Origin: Loktanella sp. UBA3435
GTDB lineage: Bacteria > Pseudomonadota > Alphaproteobacteria > Rhodobacterales > Rhodobacteraceae
Reading direction: 5' to 3'
DNA: 34,116 nt
NCBI GenBank assembly: GCA_002378665.1
Contig: DFSO01000094.1
Coordinates: 100,106 to 134,221 of the forward strand
Made by a program: the position numbers and the translations under genes. A model generated the notes under the pieces. That model saw only the letters and a program-made list of their open reading frames with translations. It searched no databases and was not told where the DNA came from. This document shows, one piece after another, positions 25,865-33,602 of this stretch; within the stretch, counting starts at the first letter, position 1, and each line of letters starts with the position of its first letter.

Positions 25865-25895
25865 GGGCCAGTGGAAACACTGGCCCTTTTCTTTT
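25865..25895 (+). terminator. Intrinsic terminator after the Bax inhibitor-1-like gene
   Basis: GGGCCAGTG (25865-25873), GAAA loop, CACTGGCCC (25878-25886), then TTTTCTTTT. A perfect 9-bp stem. It ends 15 nt before the cupin ATG at 25911, whose AGGAGG site begins right after it. Confidence 0.92.
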
Positions 25896-25910
25896 GCGCA
25901 GGAGGCACCC

Positions 25911-26429
25911 ATGCCCATCATCACCTCAGACACCGTCCAAAAAGACAGCGGCGACGGCGTAGATGACCCCTGCGGCCCATACGCCGCCGAGCTTTACAGC
26001 GACACAGGCGGGCTCACGCAGTTCGGCGCTTTCGTCGAAATCCTGCCACCCGGTTCACGCTCCTCCGTCAAACACTGGCACAAAGGCGAAGATGAAATGG
26101 TCTATATGCTCTCGGGCGAGGTCCTGCTGCACGAAGGCGACACCATCACACCTCTTCACGTAGGCCAAGCAGCCACCTTCAAAGCAAGTGTCGCCGCAGG
26201 CCACTGCATCGAGAACGCCAGCGACACAGAGGCTCGCTACCTCGTCATCGGCACAAGATCGTCAGGCGACACAGTCACCTACCCCGACAACGACCGCATC
26301 GGCCACTTTGAACGCAAGGGCACTGAGCGGACACGGCGCTGGACGCACCACGACGGCACGCCCGCCGACAGCCCCTACTCTACGCGGCGCAATAAGAAGG
26401 GTGCAAAGCCTGTAGATCCAACGCCATAG
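25911..26429 (+). CDS. Cupin-domain protein
   Basis: A 172-aa protein with a single cupin barrel. Seen: cupin motif 1, KHWHKGEDEMVYMLSGEV near residue 54-71 (two His, a Glu pattern and the closing Gly), and motif 2, ATFKASVAAGHCIEN near 86-100, where one histidine is present. The C-terminal tail is polar and basic (GTERTRRWTHHDG, later STRRNKKGAKP). Substrate unknown; this type is often annotated as an auxin-binding-like or general cupin. The AGGAGG site is strong, but a terminator lies immediately upstream, so expression may depend on read-through. Its 3' end overlaps the convergent GNAT gene by 50 nt. Confidence 0.85.
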   Translation: MPIITSDTVQKDSGDGVDDPCGPYAAELYSDTGGLTQFGAFVEILPPGSRSSVKHWHKGEDEMVYMLSGEVLLHEGDTITPLHVGQAATFKASVAAGHCIENASDTEARYLVIGTRSSGDTVTYPDNDRIGHFERKGTERTRRWTHHDGTPADSPYSTRRNKKGAKPVDPTP

Positions 26430-26880
26430 TCGCGGCATCAAACGGCGCGTCTGCGTGCCCTGTGTCGATTGTGACCCAACCCGTCGCCGTATAGCCCAGC
26501 GCACGATAAAACGGCACCGCGTTCAGGCTTGCAGCACAGCTCATCCGCTCGTGGCCCGCGTCATTGGCAGAGGCATGCACATGCGCCAGCAGTCCGCGAG
26601 CAATGCCTTTGCGCAGATGGTCAGGATGCACAGCCAGCTTGCGGACCTCCGCACCACGCGGGCCATCCGTCCAACCACAAGCGCCGACAATCACATCGCC
26701 CTCAACGGCAACAAAATAAGTGCCACACTGCACCAGCCCATCGGGCACATGCGACAAATGCGGCAGCGCGAGCTTTAGAACATCGGCTGCGTAATGCTTG
26801 GCAAGCGTTGCGCTATAGCAAGCAAAGGCCATCTCGCCGATGGCGGCCTTATCAGCAAGGGTCGAGGGGCGAATAAACAT
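26380..26880 (-). CDS. GNAT-family N-acetyltransferase
   Basis: A 166-aa protein with a GNAT fold. Seen: an N-terminal FIRPSTLADKAAIGEMAFAC, the acetyl-CoA loop VRKLAVHPDHLRKGIARGLL near residues 80-100 (R/Q-x-x-G-x-A/G), and the C-terminal AVPFYRALGY near 125. Acceptor unknown. ATG 26880 is preferred to a longer frame from 26940 because the extension would be translated from the rpmG terminator hairpin. There are only 18 nt between that terminator and this start. It converges with the cupin gene. Confidence 0.85.
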   Translation of the reverse strand: MFIRPSTLADKAAIGEMAFACYSATLAKHYAADVLKLALPHLSHVPDGLVQCGTYFVAVEGDVIVGACGWTDGPRGAEVRKLAVHPDHLRKGIARGLLAHVHASANDAGHERMSCAASLNAVPFYRALGYTATGWVTIDTGHADAPFDAATMALDLQALHPSYCAA

Positions 26881-26898
26881 AACAATGGTCCCAAAACG

Positions 26899-26927
26899 AA
26901 AAAGGGCTGCGCATCTCTGCGCAGCCC
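26899..26927 (-). terminator. Intrinsic terminator of rpmG
   Basis: On the minus strand GGGCTGCGCA (26927-26918), 4-nt loop, TGCGCAGCCC (26913-26904), then TTTTTCGTTTT. A perfect 10-bp stem, 24 nt after the rpmG stop and 18 nt before the GNAT start codon. Confidence 0.92.
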
Positions 26928-26951
26928 CCGTTTCTTCCAAGTGGCGATCAA

Positions 26952-27119
26952 TTACTTGATTTTGCCTTCCTTGTATTCAACGTGCTTGCGCACAACTGGG
27001 TCGTACTTGTTGACTGTCATCTTCTCAGTCATCGTACGTGCGTTCTTTTTCGTGACGTAAAAATGGCCAGTACCCGCGGTGGAGTTCAGGCGGATTTTGA
27101 TTGTGGTTGGCTTCGCCAT
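26952..27119 (-). CDS. rpmG: 50S ribosomal protein L33
   Basis: A 55-aa ribosomal protein of the large subunit. The translation begins [20 protein letters not shown] and continues [20 protein letters not shown] to the C-terminal EYKEGKIK, the classic L33 sequence. The two CxxC zinc motifs of some L33 paralogs are absent, so this is the zinc-independent (C-minus) type. It has an AGGAG site before ATG 27119, a candidate promoter at 27182-27209, and its own terminator, so it is a monocistronic unit. Confidence 0.97.
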
Positions 27120-27181
27120 ATCTCTAATCTCCTGGAGTGCGGGCCATCATCGGCACAACGCAAAATTCATGTATCTGGTGC

Positions 27182-27209
27182 CTTTTACAACTGCCCCGCC
27201 GCGAGTCAA
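27182..27209 (-). promoter_or_regulatory. Possible rpmG promoter
   Basis: On the minus strand -35 TTGACT (27209-27204), 16-nt spacer, -10 TAAAAG (27187-27182), about 63 nt before the rpmG ATG. Confidence 0.5.
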
Positions 27210-27244
27210 CCGCAAAGCGCAGATTTCGCGCACCAATCGCCGCT

Positions 27245-27739
27245 TTATGCGCAACGCCGTTCCAATTCGGCGAAAAGCTCGTTAAACTGCGCCTTATCCA
27301 CCATCGTTGATTTGTTAATAGCAACCTTGGCATCACGGCCTTGAACAATCATCAAGATATGACCGCCCTTCACTCTTTGTTGCGAAAGCCCTGTGACATT
27401 CACATAAAGAATTTCAGTGATTTTACTGCTGAACATGGATTTCGGCGCAAGAATGCTTTGAGATCCCAATATCACTTGCATGGGCGCACCAAAACTGTTG
27501 GCAGTCCCCGCGATACCCAAAGCGGCCACGCCTAGGAACAATACGCTAAATAAAGATGCCACGAACAAGGCTGCTCCCCCAGTAAGCTCGAACGCACCTC
27601 TCAAAAGCGAAACGTCCCCGCCCGTAAAGGCAACATAGATAAAAACAATTGCACCGACAGCACCGATGAGCACCAACAATATCATCAACAGTCCATTCGG
27701 TTGACACATATAATATTTGGTTTCGAAAGCCGCTTTCAT
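27245..27739 (-). CDS. Hypothetical two-helix membrane protein
   Basis: A 164-aa protein that I do not recognise. Seen: two membrane segments at about residues 18-38 (LLMILLVLIGAVGAIVFIYV) and 55-78 (AALFVASLFSVLFLGVAALG), followed by a soluble C-terminal domain of about 80 residues rich in beta-type sequence (ITEILYVNVTGLSQQRVKGG) and ending in an alpha helix (AQFNELFAELERRCA). That arrangement resembles membrane-anchored bacterial PH-like domains, but the match is weak. ATG 27739 has GGGAG upstream; a GTG two codons earlier is an alternative. It starts only 30 nt after the 3' end of rnpB. Confidence 0.7.
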   Translation of the reverse strand: MKAAFETKYYMCQPNGLLMILLVLIGAVGAIVFIYVAFTGGDVSLLRGAFELTGGAALFVASLFSVLFLGVAALGIAGTANSFGAPMQVILGSQSILAPKSMFSSKITEILYVNVTGLSQQRVKGGHILMIVQGRDAKVAINKSTMVDKAQFNELFAELERRCA

Positions 27740-27769
27740 AATCACTCCCTATTTCCCAATACCCAAAAT

Positions 27770-28145
27770 GCGCGGGTGATCTGTAAGCCGGATTCTGTCT
27801 AGGGCGTTGCCGCCCCGAGATGATCATTCATCTGGACCAGCTGTTACCAACTGGCCTCTAGCTGCCAACCCGGGCTTCTCGGGTTCAAGCGTCCCTGTGG
27901 TTGCCCACACGAAGCCCCTATTTGGCATTGCTCCCAGTGGGGCTTGCCGTGCCGTCTGTGTTGCCACATCCGCGGTGAGCTCTTACCTCACCGTTTCACC
28001 CTTACCTCCATATAGAAGGCGGTCTGTTCTCTGTGGCGCTATCCCTAGGGTTACCCCCGCTGGCCATTAACCAGCACCGTGCTTTTCATGGAGTCCGGAC
28101 TTTCCTCGAAGGGTTACCCCCCCGCGATCATCCAACCACCCGCGC
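27770..28145 (-). ncRNA. rnpB: RNase P RNA (class A)
   Basis: The catalytic RNA that matures tRNA 5' ends. Seen on the minus strand: GAGGAAAGTCCGGACTCC (5' conserved core), ACAGAGAACAGACCGCC, GGTAAGGGTGAAACGGTGAG, TAAGAGCTCACCGC, GATGAATGATCATC, and the 3' core ACAGAATCCGGCTTACAGAT. The ends were set by helix P1: GCGCGGGTG at 28145-28137 pairs with CACCCGCGC at 27778-27770. At about 376 nt the size fits alphaproteobacteria. A promoter lies immediately upstream. Confidence 0.97.
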
Positions 28146-28152
28146 AAATACG

Positions 28153-28181
28153 CAGCTATGCGGTAGGGGCGCTTTGGTCAA
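28153..28181 (-). promoter_or_regulatory. rnpB promoter
   Basis: On the minus strand -35 TTGACC (28181-28176), 17-nt spacer, -10 TAGCTG (28158-28153), with the mature RNA starting 7-8 nt downstream. The first three bases of the -10 are the TAG stop codon of the amidase gene. Confidence 0.7.
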
Positions 28182-28881
28182 CGGGGAATCGATTGGCAAG
28201 ATCGGTGATCATCGCCATATCTGTTTCATCGAGCGGACCAATCCCATACGGGCGGAACCGTCTGCGAAAACAGTCGAGCAGCAATGAAGGATCATCCGTC
28301 GCCGTATATCCAAACCGCGCCATCATCTGTGGAAACTGATCCAACGACGCGCCCTGCTCCGCCTCAGGCCAAACGCTCACGCCCTCTAGCGCCAAACGCC
28401 GCCAGTCGAACCGCAATCCCGGATCAATTTTGCGCGCAGGCGACATATCTGAATGCCCAATCACACGGCATGCAGGAATATCCCAACGGGCCATGATGCC
28501 CCGCAGCAAATCCGTCAAACTGTCCATCAATGCAGCCGAAAATGGCGAATAGCCATCATTGGCCAATTCAATCCCGATCGAGCGACTGTTCACATCCACC
28601 ACATCGCCCCAGCGACCAGCGCCGCCATGCCAAGCGCGCATATCCTCGGCGACCATCGACATCACCTCACCGCTTTCAGCGATCAGATAATGGGCGGAAA
28701 CCTCATTGTCGGGATTGCACAGCGTGCGACAAGCAGCCTGTGCCGATTGCATGGCGGTATAATGCACCACGACCATATCAGCCGTGGCGCCATTCTTGCG
28801 CGGCCCAAAATTGGGCGACGGATGGGTCAGTTTAATCAGCGGCCCGCTGCCACCAGGAAAGGTGCGGGATCCCAACCACAT
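28156..28881 (-). CDS. N-acetylmuramoyl-L-alanine amidase (Amidase_2)
   Basis: A zinc amidase of up to 241 aa that cleaves the MurNAc-L-Ala bond of muropeptides. Seen: VVVHYTAM with zinc ligand H40, SAHYLIAESGEV near residue 62, SIGIELANDGYSPF near 102, and the second zinc/catalytic motif VIGHSDMSPARKIDPG near 140. A C-terminal peptidoglycan-binding-like segment follows (FGYTATDDPSLLLDCFRRRF). It has no signal peptide in the visible frame, as in AmpD-like cytoplasmic recycling enzymes. From ATG 28881 it overlaps the upstream excalibur gene by 46 nt. An ATT start at 28836 (TGATT overlap, reading IKLTHPSPNFGPR) would fit the family N terminus better. Confidence 0.88.
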   Translation of the reverse strand: MWLGSRTFPGGSGPLIKLTHPSPNFGPRKNGATADMVVVHYTAMQSAQAACRTLCNPDNEVSAHYLIAESGEVMSMVAEDMRAWHGGAGRWGDVVDVNSRSIGIELANDGYSPFSAALMDSLTDLLRGIMARWDIPACRVIGHSDMSPARKIDPGLRFDWRRLALEGVSVWPEAEQGASLDQFPQMMARFGYTATDDPSLLLDCFRRRFRPYGIGPLDETDMAMITDLANRFPVDQSAPTA

Positions 28882-29561
28882 GCGAAACCATCACCATCGG
28901 GGTCAAGGCCCTTGCGATCACGGTCAGGGCCACCACTGTCCAAGAAATCGCGCTGTGCCGCATCAGGCGAAGTGTACTTCGCGCAGTTACGCTGATACTT
29001 CGCTTGGGTTGCAAAAACAGAACGCGAATACCATTCCTGCCCCTTACGGTTCGGGGCTTTCAAAGCATATTCCACAATGTTTGCACCCTCGTGACCCGAA
29101 CGGGTTGGCAAAGCGGTTGGCATAATCTGTTCGCGCATCGACGCCTGCTGCGCACGACGGGCGGCATCCGATTCAATCGTTTCGCGCGATGCGACGGCGT
29201 CAAAATCCTGCTCGTCAGAAATGCCTGTATTGTTCTGCGGCGCAGCGGGCGCGGTATTGGCGATTGGTGCCACGTTCGAGGACGACATCGGCGCGGTCGA
29301 TTGACCGATCCCAGCGGCCGCCAAGTCCGACGATCCGATGGAGCTTGACTGCCCGATAGCGCTAGATTGAACGGTCACTGGTGCTTGGAATGTTGTGCTG
29401 CCATTGCCTGCCAAAGACGCCTCGCGGCGCGCGCGCTCGAGCTCATAGTCAGCATAGTCGTTGAACCCAGGACCAGCATTGCTCGCGGGCACCTGCGGCG
29501 AACATGCTTGCAACAGCATCAGACCAGCAGCAATTAAACCAAGAGTTTTCACGTCATTCAT
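28836..29561 (-). CDS. Excalibur-type calcium-binding lipoprotein
   Basis: A 241-aa exported protein. Seen: a signal peptide with lipobox LLQAC (cysteine at residue 20), a long Ser/Ala/Gln-rich low-complexity linker (residues ~35-120), then a cysteine-containing C-terminal domain (YQRNCAKYTSPDAAQRDF) closing with the excalibur motif DRDRKGLDPDGDGFACGWDP. The DxDxDG core is the Ca2+-binding type seen in surface proteins. It overlaps the downstream peptidoglycan amidase gene and follows gatA by 28 nt, so cell-envelope action is likely. ATG 29561 is used; GTG 29552 is an alternative. Confidence 0.8.
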   Translation of the reverse strand: MNDVKTLGLIAAGLMLLQACSPQVPASNAGPGFNDYADYELERARREASLAGNGSTTFQAPVTVQSSAIGQSSSIGSSDLAAAGIGQSTAPMSSSNVAPIANTAPAAPQNNTGISDEQDFDAVASRETIESDAARRAQQASMREQIMPTALPTRSGHEGANIVEYALKAPNRKGQEWYSRSVFATQAKYQRNCAKYTSPDAAQRDFLDSGGPDRDRKGLDPDGDGFACGWDPAPFLVAAGR

Positions 29562-29589
29562 CCATCAAATCATACGATTAAAAGGGGCT

Positions 29590-31071
29590 TTACCACCACT
29601 TTTGCGGTTTGGCTACAAATCCAGCTGCTTGTTCGAGGCAATAAGCGACATTCAGCAAGTCGCCTTCTTCCCACGGACGCCCGATGAGCTGCAAACCAAG
29701 CGGCAGACCCTTGGAATCCAAACCCGTTGGAACCGCGATCCCCGGAAGACCCGCAAGGTTCACCGTCACGGTAAACACATCGTTCAGATACATCTTGATC
29801 GGGTCAACATCGGCCATCTCGCCTAAACCAAATGCGCTTGATGGTGTCGCAGGCGTCAAAATCGCATCAACCCCAGCGGCAAACGCCTGATCAAAATCGC
29901 GCTTGATCAAGGCCCGCACTTTACGCGCACGGTTGTAATAAGCGTCATAGAAACCAGCGGACAGAACATATGTGCCCACCATAACACGGCGCTGAACCTC
30001 GGACCCGAAACCTTCAGCACGTGTCTTTTCATACATTTCCGTGATGCCATCACCCGCCGCCAATTTCGCGCGGTGACCAAAGCGTACACCGTCATAGCGG
30101 GCCAAGTTGGAGGAGGCCTCGGCAGGGGCAATCACATAATAGGCAGGCAAAGCATACTTAGTGTGTGGAAGTGATATATCACGGATTTCAGCGCCGGCAT
30201 CCTTCAGCATCGCCGTGCCATCTTCCCAAAGCTTTTCGATCTCGGCAGGCATACCATCCATGTGATATTCTTTTGGAATACCAATGACTTTGCCCTTGAT
30301 GTTGCCCGTCAGCATTGCCTCAAAATTCGGCACCTCAAGGTTCGCACTGGTGCTATCCTTGGCATCATAGCCGCACATCGCCTCCAGCATAATCGCCGCA
30401 TCGCGCACGTCTTTGGTCATCGGACCCGCTTGATCGAGAGACGAAGCAAACGCCACAACACCCCAACGGGACACACGGCCATAGGTCGGCTTAATGCCCG
30501 TAATACCAGTAAACGCAGCGGGTTGGCGGATTGAGCCACCTGTATCCGTGCCCGCCGCACCAAGGCAGAGGTCAGCGGCAACTGCCGCCGCAGACCCACC
30601 AGACGAGCCACCCGGTGTCAGGTTACGATCATCGACTTTCCAAGGGTTCACAGCATCGCCATACACGGATGTCTCGTTCGAAGACCCCATCGCAAACTCG
30701 TCCATGTTGAGCTTGCCCAACATAACTGCACCCGCATCAAACAACTGCGTCGTGACTGTCGATTCATACTCAGGTTTAAAGCCCGCAAGAATGCCAGACG
30801 CGGCCTGAGACGGCACACCCTTCGTGCAAAACAGATCTTTAATCCCCAAAGGAATACCGCACATATCAGGCGCATCGCCCGCTTTAATGCGCTTATCTGC
30901 CGCCTCGGCTTGCACTTTTGCAATCTCAGGGGTGTTGTGGACAAAAGCATTAAGCGACTTTGATCCCTCAATCGCCCCCAGATAAGCATTGGTCAATTCA
31001 ACAGAGGAAACCTCACCGCGGCGCAAGCTGTCGCGGGCAGATGCAATCGTAAGTTTGGACAGATCAGTCAT
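29590..31071 (-). CDS. gatA: Asp-tRNA(Asn)/Glu-tRNA(Gln) amidotransferase subunit A
   Basis: A 493-aa amidase that releases ammonia from glutamine for the conversion of Glu-tRNA(Gln) or Asp-tRNA(Asn). Seen: the Ser-cisSer-Lys triad, with K78 in PLGIKDLF, S156 in [14 protein letters not shown] and S180 in [14 protein letters not shown]. It functions with GatC, encoded just upstream, and GatB, which is not in the window. Its ATG shares one base with the gatC stop (TAATG). Length is normal. Confidence 0.97.
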   Translation of the reverse strand: MTDLSKLTIASARDSLRRGEVSSVELTNAYLGAIEGSKSLNAFVHNTPEIAKVQAEAADKRIKAGDAPDMCGIPLGIKDLFCTKGVPSQAASGILAGFKPEYESTVTTQLFDAGAVMLGKLNMDEFAMGSSNETSVYGDAVNPWKVDDRNLTPGGSSGGSAAAVAADLCLGAAGTDTGGSIRQPAAFTGITGIKPTYGRVSRWGVVAFASSLDQAGPMTKDVRDAAIMLEAMCGYDAKDSTSANLEVPNFEAMLTGNIKGKVIGIPKEYHMDGMPAEIEKLWEDGTAMLKDAGAEIRDISLPHTKYALPAYYVIAPAEASSNLARYDGVRFGHRAKLAAGDGITEMYEKTRAEGFGSEVQRRVMVGTYVLSAGFYDAYYNRARKVRALIKRDFDQAFAAGVDAILTPATPSSAFGLGEMADVDPIKMYLNDVFTVTVNLAGLPGIAVPTGLDSKGLPLGLQLIGRPWEEGDLLNVAYCLEQAAGFVAKPQKWW

Positions 31072-31358
31072 TATTCAACCACCTTCGGCACAGCAAAGAA
31101 ACCTTCACGCGCATCGGGCGCATTCTTCAAGATCGCGGCCTGCTGACCACCATCATTCACCACATCTTTACGACGCACCAAACGCTGCGGCGTGACAGAG
31201 GTCATCGGCTCAATTCCTTCAACGTCCACTTCATTGAGCTGCTCGATGAACCCCAAAATGGCAGAAAACTCTTGCGCCAGCGCCGGCAACGCATCTTCTT
31301 CGACCTTGATACGGGCCAATTTGGCCACGCGACGGGCGGTTTCGGTGTCGATTGACAT
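31071..31358 (-). CDS. gatC: Asp-tRNA(Asn)/Glu-tRNA(Gln) amidotransferase subunit C
   Basis: A 95-aa subunit that stabilises the GatA-GatB complex. Seen: the typical N terminus [39 protein letters not shown] near residue 35, and the C-terminal [12 protein letters not shown] 31358 follows GGAGGCATATC, a strong ribosome-binding site. It is divergent from the UPF0173 hydrolase and overlaps gatA by one base. Confidence 0.95.
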   Translation of the reverse strand: MSIDTETARRVAKLARIKVEEDALPALAQEFSAILGFIEQLNEVDVEGIEPMTSVTPQRLVRRKDVVNDGGQQAAILKNAPDAREGFFAVPKVVE

Positions 31359-31439
31359 GATATGCCTCCAAAAACGGGGGTTCAACTTTGGACATCCGTT
31401 TAACCCTGCCACCACCGCCCCGCAAGTCCTCAAACCCGA

Positions 31440-31467
31440 TTGAACTGCGCAAGTTTAGGGCTATCAT
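31440..31467 (+). promoter_or_regulatory. Predicted promoter of the UPF0173 hydrolase
   Basis: -35 TTGAAC (31440-31445), 16-nt spacer, -10 TATCAT (31462-31467), about 24 nt before ATG 31491. Confidence 0.55.
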
Positions 31468-31490
31468 ATGCTCAAACACAGGGGACAATA

Positions 31491-32186
31491 ATGAAAATCA
31501 CTTGGCTCGGACACGCTAGCTTTCGCTTAGAGATCGCAGATCAAATCATCCTCATCGATCCGTGGCTCGACGGAAACCCGTCTTTCCCCAATGATCAAAG
31601 GGAGGCCGCCATACAAGGCGCGACGCACATTCTGCTGACCCACGCCCACGACGACCACGCCACTGACGCGCTGGCCTTGGCCAAATCCGACGGCTTGGTC
31701 CTTGTTGGCCAGTTCGACCTGATGAACTGGTGGGAAACCAGCGATAAAATCAAAACCATCGGCATGAACAAAGGCGGTACCATCAAAATCGGCGATGTCG
31801 CGGTCTCGATGGTCAACGCAGTGCATTCCTCCACCCTGCGCGCGCCCGACGGATCGCGTATTTGCGCAGGAACCGAAGCGGGCTTCATCGTCAAAGGCGA
31901 AGGGCACTGCATCTACATCACGGGTGACACCGACATCATGGCCGACATGGATTGGATCGGGGACTACTACAAACCCAACATCGGCATCCTTTGCGCGGGC
32001 GGACATTTCACCATGGACATGAACGCTGCCGCCTATGCCGCCAAACGCTATTTCAACTTCAAAACCGTGATCCCCTGCCATTTCGGCACCTTTGGTCTGC
32101 TCGCACAATCGACCCAACCCCTCGTCGACGCCCTGCCAGACATCAACGTCATCACCCCAAAAGTGATGGAAACGATCACAATCTGA
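31491..32186 (+). CDS. UPF0173 metal-dependent hydrolase
   Basis: A 231-aa metallo-beta-lactamase-fold protein. Seen: the N-terminal MKITWLGHASFRLE, the metal motif THAHDDH (residues 50-56), ITGDTDIMADMDW near 142, and PCHFGTFGLL near 200. Proteins of this YtkL-like group are conserved in bacteria and archaea without a firmly known substrate. I chose ATG 31491, directly before MKITWLGHAS, over a longer frame starting at 31440 because that frame reads through the predicted promoter. It is divergent from gatC. Confidence 0.92.
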   Translation: MKITWLGHASFRLEIADQIILIDPWLDGNPSFPNDQREAAIQGATHILLTHAHDDHATDALALAKSDGLVLVGQFDLMNWWETSDKIKTIGMNKGGTIKIGDVAVSMVNAVHSSTLRAPDGSRICAGTEAGFIVKGEGHCIYITGDTDIMADMDWIGDYYKPNIGILCAGGHFTMDMNAAAYAAKRYFNFKTVIPCHFGTFGLLAQSTQPLVDALPDINVITPKVMETITI

Positions 32187-32296
32187 CGCAAGCGCCTGCA
32201 AATTCCCCCCTCATCCCCACTGGCAATCCCCGACCATGCGCGGCAAACTCAACCTCAATCGGCAAGTAGCCGTGCAAACTAGGGAAGGAATATATC

Positions 32297-32722
32297 ATGG
32301 GTCTTTGGAGCTTTGTTTAAGGCGCTGGCAAGAAATTGATCGGCAAAGACGACAGTCCGGAAGAGGCGATCAACAAGGAATTGGCTGATCTCGGCCTCGA
32401 CGCAAAAGACGTCGACATTTCTGTTGAAGGCGGCAAAGTCGTGATGAAGGGGAAAGCCCTTGATCAGGAAACACGCGAAAAGATCATCCTCGCGGCTGGC
32501 AACGTTGACGGCATCGAAGAAGTCGAAGACGCGATGGAAGGCTCCTCCGAGGGCACCGTGTTCCACACTGTTGAAAAGGACGACACGCTTTCTGCAATCG
32601 CCCAGAAAACAATGGGCAGCGCGAACAAGTACCACGCGATTTTTGAAGCCAACAAGCCAATGTTGACACACCCAGACAAAATCTACCCAGGTCAGGTTCT
32701 GCGTATCCCAACAGAAGCGTAA
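32297..32722 (+). pseudogene. Kbp/YgaU-like BON-LysM gene with an in-frame TAA at codon 8
   Basis: With ATG 32297 (strong AAGGAA upstream) the frame reads MGLWSFV, then TAA (32318-32320), then GAGKKLIGKDD and continues open to 32722. The E. coli homologue Kbp begins MGLFNFVKDAGEKL, so the stop replaces the lysine at codon 8. The rest is intact: a BON domain (about codons 22-75, with EKIILAAGNVDGIEEVEDAM) and a LysM domain (about 83-138, HTVEKDDTLSAIAQKTMGS, then KYHAIFEANKPML). Kbp binds K+ in the cytoplasm in E. coli. An in-frame TTG at 32336 could restart translation and would lose only the first 13 residues. A good terminator follows the gene, so the transcription unit itself looks complete. 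Confidence 0.75.
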
Positions 32723-32743
32723 GCTTTTTGAAATTATAAAATC

Positions 32744-32768
32744 GGGCAGCCTCGCGCTGCCCTTTTTT
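32744..32768 (+). terminator. Intrinsic terminator after the Kbp-like gene
   Basis: GGGCAGC (32744-32750), 5-nt loop, GCTGCCC (32756-32762), then TTTTTT. Confidence 0.9.
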
Positions 32769-32843
32769 GTGCCTTGATCTAGGTCATTGCAATCGACCCG
32801 TCGTTTTCGTCAAATCCCCCTACCAAACTCGGGAGGAGCGGAA

Positions 32844-33602
32844 ATGCACAACAGACCAAACGGGGCACCAAAGCTGCGCCCCATCACGGTTTCAGATATT
32901 TTCGAAAGCCTGCGCGCAGGCCTTGCAGACTTCCGCGCCGCACCCGTCCCTGGCCTCTTCTTTGCAAATTTCTACGTGCTGGGTGGCCTCGTCATGACGT
33001 GGATCACCTACATCACGGGCTCCACATTCTGGCTGGTCCTCGCGGTCATGGGCTTTCCGCTGATCGGCGCATTCGCGGCCCTCGGGCTCTATGAGACCAG
33101 CCGCAGACGCGCCGCATCAGAACCTATCAACTTGCGCGAAATTGCAACAGTCGTATGGGCGCACAAAGGCGGCCAACTCCCGTGGCTCGCCGTGATCCTG
33201 TTCATGTTCTGGTTTTTCCTCGGACATATGATCTTTGCGCTGTTTTTGGGCCTGACGCCCAGGACAAACGTGCACACCTCCACGGAGGTCTATTTCTCTG
33301 GCAACGGTTTGAAAATGCTCGGTTTTGGCACAGTCATCGGCGCAGGCTTCGCCAGCCTTACCTTCGCGCTATCCGTCCTTGGGATGCCGATGTTCCTCGA
33401 CCGCGACGTGGATTTCGTGACAGCGATGATCACGTCATTCAAGGCCGTCTCCGCCCAGCCCGTCATCTATCTGATCTGGGGGATCTTCATCGGGATCATC
33501 ACGCTTGCCGCAATGATCCCCGCCTTCCTTGGCCTTTACGTAGCCCTCCCCATCTTGGGGCATGCCACGTGGCACCTTTATAAACAGGCCACTGCCCCTT
33601 AG
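32844..33602 (+). CDS. DUF2189 membrane protein
   Basis: A 252-aa inner-membrane protein with about six hydrophobic segments. Seen: an N-terminal soluble part (KLRPITVSDIFESLRAGLAD), hydrophobic pairs around residues 45-85 (ITYITGSTFWLVLAVMGFPL), helices near 120-145 and 165-200, and the C-terminal LPILGHATWHLYKQ typical of DUF2189. Function unknown. ATG 32844 is chosen because GGGAGGAG lies just before it, instead of a longer frame beginning at 32787. Its stop overlaps the end of the convergent edge gene by 4 nt. Confidence 0.87.
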   Translation: MHNRPNGAPKLRPITVSDIFESLRAGLADFRAAPVPGLFFANFYVLGGLVMTWITYITGSTFWLVLAVMGFPLIGAFAALGLYETSRRRAASEPINLREIATVVWAHKGGQLPWLAVILFMFWFFLGHMIFALFLGLTPRTNVHTSTEVYFSGNGLKMLGFGTVIGAGFASLTFALSVLGMPMFLDRDVDFVTAMITSFKAVSAQPVIYLIWGIFIGIITLAAMIPAFLGLYVALPILGHATWHLYKQATAP

